Positions 58,026-64,000 of a DNA stretch of 64,000 nt are shown here, in pieces (within the stretch, counting starts at the first letter, position 1; every line of letters begins with the position of its first letter). The notes beneath the pieces are model-generated. The model worked only from the letters and a program-made list of their open reading frames with translations, ran no database searches and had not been told where the DNA came from. The stretch covers positions 310,001-374,000 of the forward strand of contig NZ_CP104007.1 in assembly GCF_029201545.1 (NCBI RefSeq). Reading direction: 5' to 3'. A program made the translations under genes and the position numbers. The stretch is from Devosia sp. FJ2-5-3 (GTDB lineage: Bacteria > Pseudomonadota > Alphaproteobacteria > Rhizobiales > Devosiaceae).

Positions 58026-59177
58026 ATGTCCAACGGTTCTCTTCCCATGATCAGCGGCTTTGCCGATGACCGCTTCGCCCCGGTCGCCAGAGCTTTTCGC
58101 GAAAATTTCACGCAGCGTGAAGAGCTTGGCGGCGCCGTGGCGATCTACCACGGCAACAGGCTTGTCGTTGATCTGTGGGGGGGAACCCGGGACGCCGCAA
58201 GCAAGGCCCCCTGGCAGGCCGATACCATCACGCTGATGATGTCGGTCGCCAAGGGGATTTCCGCGATCTGCGTGGCCATGGTGGCCGATCGCGGATTGCT
58301 CTCGCTCGATGCCCCGGTCAGCCAGTACTGGCCGGAGTTCGCGGCCGAGGGCAAAGAAAAAGTGACGGTGCGGGAAGCCCTTAGCCATCTGGCGGGGATC
58401 CCTGTCACCGATCTCGCCAAGCCCGGTGATTTCTATCACTGGGACCGGATGATCCCAGCCATCGCCAACCAGAAGCCGCTCTGGCCGGTGGGCGAGCAGC
58501 AGGTCTACCACTCCTCGACGCTGGGCTTTATCGCCGGTGAGCTGATCCGCCGGGTGACGGGCAAGACGCTGGGCACTTTCCTCCGGGAAGAAATCTGTGC
58601 GCCTCGCGGGTTTGACTATTTCATCGGCATGTCCGAGGCCGAGCGGGCGCGCTGTGCGACGATCGTGGCTTCGGCCAATAATGTGGTCAACGCCGCCAAG
58701 CGGGAGCCCCGGGATTCGGTGGCCTACCGCATGTGGCAGGCGGTGCCTGTCGAGGAGGATTATAACTCAACCCTTTGGCGCCAAAACGAAATTCCGTCCG
58801 TGAACGGACATGGCACGGCGCGGGCCGTGGCGGGGATTTACAATGCCGTTATCTCTCCTGGGCCCAATGGCGAAAAGCCGCTGGTGAGCAAGGAGATGCT
58901 GGCGCAATTCGTGACCGAGCAACGGGCGCGGGGCGAGAATGCCGACAAGGGCCGGCTGCGCATGGCCGTTGGCTTCATGCTCAACTCCCCGCCGCATCGG
59001 CCAATGGGCCCCAATCCCGAGGCTTTCGGGCATTCCGGGGCCGGTGGCTCGCAGGCTTTTGCCGATCCGGTGGCGGGTCTGTCGCTGTGCTGGACGACCA
59101 ACAAGATGCATGATGGCGGCGATATCGGGCCGCGTGCGGCAGCGATCATCGAGGCGGCTTACGCTTCGATTGCGTGA
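58026..59177 (+). CDS. Serine hydrolase, class C beta-lactamase/esterase family
   Basis: 383 residues. SxxK motif in MMSVAKGISAIC (nucleophile Ser and base Lys), Tyr in QVYHSSTLGFIAGELI and a C-terminal FGHSGAGGSQAFADP in place of the KTG box. EstB-type esterases and D-aminoacyl hydrolases share this pattern. No signal peptide was seen, so it is probably cytoplasmic. Five bases after the binding-protein gene, so part of the second transporter operon; it may cleave an ester or amide of the imported compound. Confidence 0.88.
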   Translation: MSNGSLPMISGFADDRFAPVARAFRENFTQREELGGAVAIYHGNRLVVDLWGGTRDAASKAPWQADTITLMMSVAKGISAICVAMVADRGLLSLDAPVSQYWPEFAAEGKEKVTVREALSHLAGIPVTDLAKPGDFYHWDRMIPAIANQKPLWPVGEQQVYHSSTLGFIAGELIRRVTGKTLGTFLREEICAPRGFDYFIGMSEAERARCATIVASANNVVNAAKREPRDSVAYRMWQAVPVEEDYNSTLWRQNEIPSVNGHGTARAVAGIYNAVISPGPNGEKPLVSKEMLAQFVTEQRARGENADKGRLRMAVGFMLNSPPHRPMGPNPEAFGHSGAGGSQAFADPVAGLSLCWTTNKMHDGGDIGPRAAAIIEAAYASIA

Positions 59178-59204
59178 TCCGCAAAGTGTCGCATCACGGG
59201 CGCG

Positions 59205-59224
59205 TTGGTTAGCAGACTGTTAGC
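59205..59224 (+). repeat. 20-base recurrent motif, copy C
   Basis: TTGGTTAGCAGACTGTTAGC, 27 bases beyond the hydrolase stop and 113 before the Rrf2 start. The preceding AAAGTGTCGCAT matches copy B. Confidence 0.82.
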
Positions 59225-59336
59225 ATTTGCGACCCGTCGGTTGCGAAATCGGGCACACCCTTGTCCAGCAGTTCAATGGACATTATGAACACGCTGCGCA
59301 GAACCTGCGCGGCGTCTGTTTGCAGGGTCCCCAGAC

Positions 59337-59798
59337 ATGCTGACCAATAAGGGAAAATACGGGCTCAAGGCCCTCGGTCATCTTGCCGGTCTCCAGCCGG
59401 GCGACCTTGCCATGGTCGGCGATATCGCCGCCACCAATGCGATCCCCAAAAAATTCCTCGACGCGATCCTCGCCGAGCTGCGCAATGCCGGTTTCGTCTA
59501 TTCGCGAAAAGGCAAGTATGGCGGCTATTATCTGGCGCGTCCGGCCGAGGAGATCATGATCGGCCATGTGGTGCGCGTGCTCGACGGGCCGCTGGCCCCG
59601 ATCCCCTGCGCCAGCAAGACCCGCTTCCAACCCTGCCATGATTGCGATGTCGACACCTGCCGGGTGCGCCATCTGATGCTCGAAGTGCGAAACGCCATTG
59701 CCGAGGTGCTGGACAAGACCAGCCTCGTCGACATGCAAGCCATGGGTGGCGTGGGTGCGCTGCCGGGTGTGGCCGCCCCGGACGCGGCGAGCGCCTGA
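59337..59798 (+). CDS. Rrf2 family transcriptional regulator
   Basis: 153 residues. A winged helix covers about 1-80 (MLTNKGKYGLKALGHLAGLQ, then AIPKKFLDAILAELRNAGFV). The Cys loop after residue 90 is C-x8-C-x2-C-x4-C (PIPCASK and QPCHDCDVDTC), unlike the C-x5-C-x5-C of IscR or RirA. It may hold an Fe-S cluster or sense redox in another way. It stands alone, and motif copy C lies in its upstream region. Target genes are not evident. Confidence 0.9.
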   Translation: MLTNKGKYGLKALGHLAGLQPGDLAMVGDIAATNAIPKKFLDAILAELRNAGFVYSRKGKYGGYYLARPAEEIMIGHVVRVLDGPLAPIPCASKTRFQPCHDCDVDTCRVRHLMLEVRNAIAEVLDKTSLVDMQAMGGVGALPGVAAPDAASA

Positions 59799-59818
59799 GG
59801 TTTTGCGACACCGCTTTT

Positions 59819-60003
59819 GTGGGTGCGGCTTTACCCCCACCTGGCCTCCCCCTGGTAGGGGGAGGGATCTGCCGGTGGGTGGGAGGGGATGAGTTTCCAC
59901 GGCGTGGTCATGACTTGGCAGAGGGCCAATGGTTTGTGGGTGCGGCTTTACCCCCACCTGGCCTCCCCCTGATAGGGGGAGGGATCTGCCGGTGGGTGGG
60001 GTG
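59819..60003. repeat. Two copies of a 66-base intergenic repeat with hairpins
   Basis: The units begin near 59819 and 59935 (TGTGGGTGCGGCTTTACCCC). Each has the hairpin CTCCCCCT / AGGGGGAG around three bases (GGT in one, GAT in the other). They lie between convergent genes, so they may act as a terminator or be a second REP family. No coding potential. Confidence 0.85.
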
Positions 60004-60030
60004 GGGACGGGTTTTCGTCCCAAGTAAATG

Positions 60031-62109
60031 TCAGCGGAGGAGGAGGAGCGACCTTGGGGCCATCTTGATGGTGCCGCGGGTGGGGGTGGCGCGGTGGTCT
60101 TCGAGGGCGGCGGTGTCGATCTCGGTGATCCAGTCTGATTTGTCGGCGCGCTCGGGCAGGACGAAGTCGACTTCGCCGTCATGGGGGTTGAAGAGGATCA
60201 CCACTTCCCACCAGATGCCGTCCTGACCTTTGAGGTCGTCGCGGGACAGCCGGAGGCCGAGTGTCGTGGCGCCGCCATCGAGCCAATGGGCGGTCTGCTG
60301 TTCACCGCCGCCCGGATTGTACCAGGTGACGCTCATCATATCGCGCCAGTTCTCGCGGTGGACCAGGGGCTGGGCCTGGCGGATGGCGATGAGACGACGG
60401 ACGAAATCGGTCAGCGATCTGGCGTTGTCGCTATGGTCCCAATGGACCCAGCTGATCTCGCTGTCCTGGGCATAGCCATTATTGTTGCCGAACTGGGTGC
60501 GACTGAACTCGTCTCCGGCCAGCAGCATGGGCGTGCCATGAGAGAGGAAGAGGGTGGCGAGGAAATTGCGCTTCTGCCGCTCGCGGATGGCGACGATGTT
60601 CTCGTCGTCAGTTTCGCCCTCGGCGCCGTAATTATAGCTGCGATTGTCGTTGTGGCCGTCGTTATTGTCCTCACCATTGGCCTCGTTGTGCTTGTCGTTA
60701 TAGGAGACGAGGTCATGCAGGGTGAAGCCATCATGGGCGGTGAGGAAATTGACGCTGGCCCAGGGCCGGCGGCCGCGCAAATCGTAGACATCGCCCGATC
60801 CGGTGAAACGGGCGGCAAAATCCTGGGCGGTGTGATCGGAATCCTTCCAATAGTCGCGGATGGTGTCGCGATATTTGTCGTTCCACTCGGCCCAGCCGGG
60901 CGGAAAGCCGCCGACCTGATAGCCGCCGGGGCCGATATCCCACGGTTCGCCGATGAGCTTGACCTGGGACAGGACGGGATCCTGGCCAACGGCGTCAAAG
61001 AAGCCGCCACGCTGGTCGAAGCCTTCGGGCTCGCGCCCCAGAATGGTGCCGAGATCGAAGCGGAAGCCATCGACATGCATGTCCTCGGCCCAATAGCGCA
61101 AGCTGTCGGTGACCATCTGCAATACGCGCGGATGGCTGGTGTTGACGGTATTTCCGGTGCCGGTGTCGTTGATGTAATAGCGCGGATCGCCGGGCATGGT
61201 GCGGTAATAGGAGAAATTGTCGATGCCCTTCCAGGAGAGCGTCGGCCCCATCTCATTACCTTCGGCCGTGTGGTTGTAGACCACGTCGAGAATGACTTCC
61301 AATCCGGCATCGTGGAAGGCGCGGATGGTGTTGCGCAGGCCATTGAGCCCATCGGGGCCGTAATAGCGATTGGCCGGGGCGAAGAAGCCGAGCGTGTTAT
61401 AGCCCCAGAAATTGCGCAGGCCCTTCTGCAGCAGGAAGTCATCGTCGGGGAAGGCGTGGATGGGCAGAAGTTCCACCGAGGTGACGCCGGTGGACTTGAT
61501 GTAGTCGATGATCTCCTTCTGGCCCAGGCCTTCGAACTTGCCGCGTAGTTCCTCGGGGATCGCCGGATGGAGATGGGTGAAACCCTTGACGTGGGTCTCG
61601 TAGAAAATGGTCTTCGCCCATTCTATGCCCGGCTTGGTGTCCCCGGCCCAATCATAGGCCCTGGGATCGATGACCCGACCCTTGGGCATGAAGGGGGCAC
61701 TGTCGGCATCGTTGTAGGAGAGGTCCTTGTCCTCGGCATCGGCATTGTAGCCGAAGAGGGCCGGGTTCCACTGGACGTCGCCGACGATCTCGCGCGCATA
61801 GGGATCGAGCAGGAGCTTGCTGGGGTTGAAGCGGTGCCCATGTGCGGGCTCATAGGGGCCATGGACGCGATAGCCGTAGAGCGTGCCCGGCCCGACACCG
61901 GGAACGTAACCGTGCCAGATCTCATTGGTATATTCAGGCAGGGTGATGTGCTCGATTTCGATCTGACCGGTACTGTCGAAGAGGCACAATTCAACCCGGG
62001 ACGCATAGGCGGAGAACAGGGCAAAATTTGTGCCCTCGCCGTCCCAGTGTGCGCCCAGACGACGATGGTCCCCGGGGAGGACCGCGTGCCGCGATTTCTT
62101 GGTGGACAT
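60031..62109 (-). CDS. glgX: Glycogen debranching enzyme GlgX (isoamylase-type)
   Basis: 692 residues. N-terminal CBM48 (HWDGEGTNFALFSAYASRVE), then a GH13 catalytic barrel: VVYNHTAEGNEMGP, the nucleophile Asp in DGFRFDLGTIL, Glu in KLIGEPWDIGPGGYQ and the transition-state Asp in TAHDGFTLHD. It hydrolyses alpha-1,6 branches in glycogen. ATG at 62109 with GGAG upstream was chosen. Together with treZ it suggests glycogen or maltodextrin-based trehalose synthesis (TreX-type role). Confidence 0.95.
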   Translation of the reverse strand: MSTKKSRHAVLPGDHRRLGAHWDGEGTNFALFSAYASRVELCLFDSTGQIEIEHITLPEYTNEIWHGYVPGVGPGTLYGYRVHGPYEPAHGHRFNPSKLLLDPYAREIVGDVQWNPALFGYNADAEDKDLSYNDADSAPFMPKGRVIDPRAYDWAGDTKPGIEWAKTIFYETHVKGFTHLHPAIPEELRGKFEGLGQKEIIDYIKSTGVTSVELLPIHAFPDDDFLLQKGLRNFWGYNTLGFFAPANRYYGPDGLNGLRNTIRAFHDAGLEVILDVVYNHTAEGNEMGPTLSWKGIDNFSYYRTMPGDPRYYINDTGTGNTVNTSHPRVLQMVTDSLRYWAEDMHVDGFRFDLGTILGREPEGFDQRGGFFDAVGQDPVLSQVKLIGEPWDIGPGGYQVGGFPPGWAEWNDKYRDTIRDYWKDSDHTAQDFAARFTGSGDVYDLRGRRPWASVNFLTAHDGFTLHDLVSYNDKHNEANGEDNNDGHNDNRSYNYGAEGETDDENIVAIRERQKRNFLATLFLSHGTPMLLAGDEFSRTQFGNNNGYAQDSEISWVHWDHSDNARSLTDFVRRLIAIRQAQPLVHRENWRDMMSVTWYNPGGGEQQTAHWLDGGATTLGLRLSRDDLKGQDGIWWEVVILFNPHDGEVDFVLPERADKSDWITEIDTAALEDHRATPTRGTIKMAPRSLLLLR

Positions 62110-62266
62110 GAATGTGTCTCCGTTGCCCGCCGACAACGGACAGGGATCGGGCTTGGTTGCACGCCTCTGTGTCTGTCCGGACCGGGCTAATCCGCGTCAG
62201 TAGCCAGCAGGGGGAGCGGTGCGTCAGAGGCGCCGATGGCGAAGGGGAGGCGCGCGCCGGTGCCGG

Positions 62267-62863
62267 TCAGGAAAATTCCTTCCAGTTGTCGAGCAACTCG
62301 CTTGTGGAGCAGGTGGTCAATTGCTGGCCGAAGCGGGAGTGGAAAAGGGTGAGGGCGGCGTCGTGGGTCTCGTCGGCCGAGCCGAAGACGGCGTCGCTGG
62401 GCAGGATGATGCGGTAGCCCAGATCGATGGCGCCAATGATGGCCGCCATGACGCAGACATCGGTTTCCCCGCCCGAGATGATCAGCGTATCGACGCCACG
62501 CTTCTGGAGGGCCGCGTGAAGCGGGGTGCCGAGCCAGGGCGAATAAACCGATTTGTCGAGCACATGGGCGGGCGGCAGATATCTTTTCAGGCTGGGGACG
62601 AGATCGATCATTTCGGGGGAAAGCTTTTCCCCCGTCATCGATGGCCAGCGCCGATAATAATCCTGCCAGGCACCAATGGCTTCCTCGGGCCGGCGGGCGG
62701 GAATGAAGCGGGTGAAAACAGTCCGCGCGGGGTCGCGCTCGACCAGCGCCTCGATGGCCGGAAGGGTACGGTCGAGCCAGGGCGCGTGCCATTCGGTGTC
62801 GGTGGCGAACATGGTCTGGACGTCGATGCAAAGATGGACCCGGCGGGGAGCGGCCTCAGCCAT
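62267..62863 (-). CDS. Isochorismatase-fold cysteine hydrolase
   Basis: 198 residues. Triad Asp in HLCIDVQTMF, Lys in VLDKSVYSPW and Cys in GETDVCVMAA. Family members hydrolyse amides such as nicotinamide or ureidoacrylate. ATG at 62863 was chosen with a GGGGG tract upstream; eight bases follow the treZ stop, so it is co-transcribed with treZ. Its link to trehalose metabolism is unclear. Confidence 0.88.
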   Translation of the reverse strand: MAEAAPRRVHLCIDVQTMFATDTEWHAPWLDRTLPAIEALVERDPARTVFTRFIPARRPEEAIGAWQDYYRRWPSMTGEKLSPEMIDLVPSLKRYLPPAHVLDKSVYSPWLGTPLHAALQKRGVDTLIISGGETDVCVMAAIIGAIDLGYRIILPSDAVFGSADETHDAALTLFHSRFGQQLTTCSTSELLDNWKEFS

Positions 62864-62871
62864 CTGGCCCC

Positions 62872-63999
62872 CTACCAGACAATGGCTGACCACGGGCCGA
62901 GGCGGAGGGTATTCCCCTCGATCTCATAAGTGCCGGTGCTGACTTCGGGCCGATCGACCGTGCAGGCAAGGCTGATCGGCTGGTCCTGCGGATTGAGCGC
63001 CATGGCATAGGTTCCGGCCTCGAATTGCCAGGTGACGATAAAGCCATTGCCCTGGCGGGCAGTGCGCGCGTCGAGGCAGACACTGGCGGCAAGGGGCCAG
63101 ACTTTGTGCCGGCGGCAGGCGACGAGTTCGCGGAACCGCTCCAATGCGGCAACGGCCTCGGGCGCGGAAAAATCGTTCCAATTGATCTGCGCCATCTCGA
63201 ATGTCTGGACGGCGTTGGGATCGGGCAGGCCCTGGGGCGGGGTTTTTTCCTTGAACATGTCCTTCATCTGCCGGTTGCGCTGGTCGCGGACCGCCTGGGC
63301 GGCGGGTTCCGGCAGATCCACAAAGAAGGGAAACTGCGTGCGCAGGCTCGCTTCCTCGCCCATGAACAGCAGCGGGATCTGCGGGGCGAGCAGGGTCACG
63401 AAATAGAGGAAGTCGAGTTTTTCGGCCGAGATGCGTTCGGGCAGGCGCTTGTTATCGCCGCGATTGCCGATCTGGTCGTGGTTCTGGACATAGGTGATGA
63501 AGGCATCGGGCGGCAGCACGCTGGCCGGCTCGTGGCGCGTCGTGCCATCGGATTGCCCGTCCACTTCGCCATCATGGACGAAGCCATCGGCAAGAGCCTT
63601 TTCGAGATCGGCATAAGGGTCCTTTGCCGGATCGTCATAGCCATATTTCTGCTCGCCGGTGACCAGATGGTTGAGCACATGGTGGATGTCGTCATTCCAC
63701 TGGGCGGCATAGAGCGTCGGCTCGTCGTCCGGGGTGCGCGCCAGCCAGGTGGCGGTATTGTCCATGTTTTCGAGGATGAGCTTGGCGTGGTGCTTGGCCT
63801 GCCGGGCGTGGTGCGCCAGCTCGATGAGGAAGAGATCGCGGCACTCGGTGCCCATTTCGTGGACGCTGTCGAAGCGCAGGCCGTCGAAATCATACTCCTC
63901 GAGCCACATGCGGGCATTCTCGTAATAGAACTGGCGGACCATAGGGCGGGTGAAATCGACGGCGGGGCCCCAGGGGGTCTCGATCTCGTCGGTGAGGAA
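62872..63999 (-). CDS. treZ: Malto-oligosyltrehalose trehalohydrolase (5' end outside window)
   Basis: The C-terminal 375 residues; the start lies beyond the window edge. The visible reading frame begins FLTDEIETPWGPAVDFTRP. GH13 motifs are DFDGLRFDSVHEM (nucleophile Asp), ILENMDNTATW and TYVQNHDQIGNRGDNKRL. It releases trehalose from maltooligosyltrehalose made by TreY. The C-terminal beta-sandwich ends in GPWSAIVW. The family is clear; partial at the 5' end only because of the window. Confidence 0.93.
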   Translation of the reverse strand, partial: FLTDEIETPWGPAVDFTRPMVRQFYYENARMWLEEYDFDGLRFDSVHEMGTECRDLFLIELAHHARQAKHHAKLILENMDNTATWLARTPDDEPTLYAAQWNDDIHHVLNHLVTGEQKYGYDDPAKDPYADLEKALADGFVHDGEVDGQSDGTTRHEPASVLPPDAFITYVQNHDQIGNRGDNKRLPERISAEKLDFLYFVTLLAPQIPLLFMGEEASLRTQFPFFVDLPEPAAQAVRDQRNRQMKDMFKEKTPPQGLPDPNAVQTFEMAQINWNDFSAPEAVAALERFRELVACRRHKVWPLAASVCLDARTARQGNGFIVTWQFEAGTYAMALNPQDQPISLACTVDRPEVSTGTYEIEGNTLRLGPWSAIVW

Positions 64000-64000
64000 T

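Overview
The window looks like chromosome from a high-GC alphaproteobacterium of the order Hyphomicrobiales, most likely Devosia or a close relative. The evidence is gene order: sdhCDAB, xerC next to priA, the F1-only operon atpHAGDC, and the block rplU-rpmA-GNAT-obgE-proB-proA-nadD-rsfS-rlmH-envC-ctpA-deacetylase-rppH. The genus is an inference; I could not run a search.

Layout. 1-3.3 kb: succinate dehydrogenase (end of sdhD, sdhA, a small secreted protein, sdhB). 3.2-4.3 kb: a repeat zone in which palindromic REP-like elements alternate with an intact small GIY-YIG nuclease gene and two remnants of such genes; one step duplicated the 3' end and terminator of sdhB. 4.3-9.3 kb: a secreted seven-repeat Cys-containing protein, an EamA exporter, XerC and a FUSC-like membrane protein. 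9.5-16.9 kb: PriA and the F1 ATP synthase operon. 17.1-20.5 kb: a PAS-containing chemoreceptor, an Asp/Glu racemase-family protein and RppH. 20.5-32.8 kb: a long minus-strand housekeeping series (cell-wall hydrolase control, ribosome factors, NAD and proline synthesis, Obg, four tandem GNAT acetyltransferases, ribosomal proteins L27 and L21). 33-34.2 kb: an exported metallo-hydrolase and tRNA-Ser(CGA).

34.4-59.2 kb is an accessory catabolic and uptake island that starts just after the tRNA. It holds a peptide/opine-type ABC transporter whose binding protein lies 13 kb from its permeases, and a spermidine/putrescine-type ABC transporter. Its enzymes are a FAD oxidoreductase, a hydantoinase-type amidohydrolase, an isocitrate-lyase-family lyase, a tandem alpha/beta-hydrolase without Ser nucleophiles, a PaaK-like acyl ligase, a crotonase, an atypical amidohydrolase, an N-carbamoylsarcosine-amidase-like hydrolase, an aldehyde dehydrogenase, a zinc alcohol dehydrogenase, a metallo-beta-lactamase fold protein and a serine hydrolase. 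A GntR/FCD regulator sits in the middle. Five promoter regions carry the same palindrome, AACTGTTGACAGTT with core CTGTTGACAG, so the whole island probably forms one regulon. The substrate is unknown; the enzyme set suggests a nitrogen-containing, amide or cyclic-amide compound that is opened, activated as a thioester and oxidised. This is the best candidate for an undescribed system here.

59.3-64 kb: an Rrf2 regulator, intergenic repeats, then glycogen/trehalose metabolism (glgX, a cysteine hydrolase, and treZ cut by the window end). No CRISPR array, rRNA, insertion sequence or integrase gene was seen.
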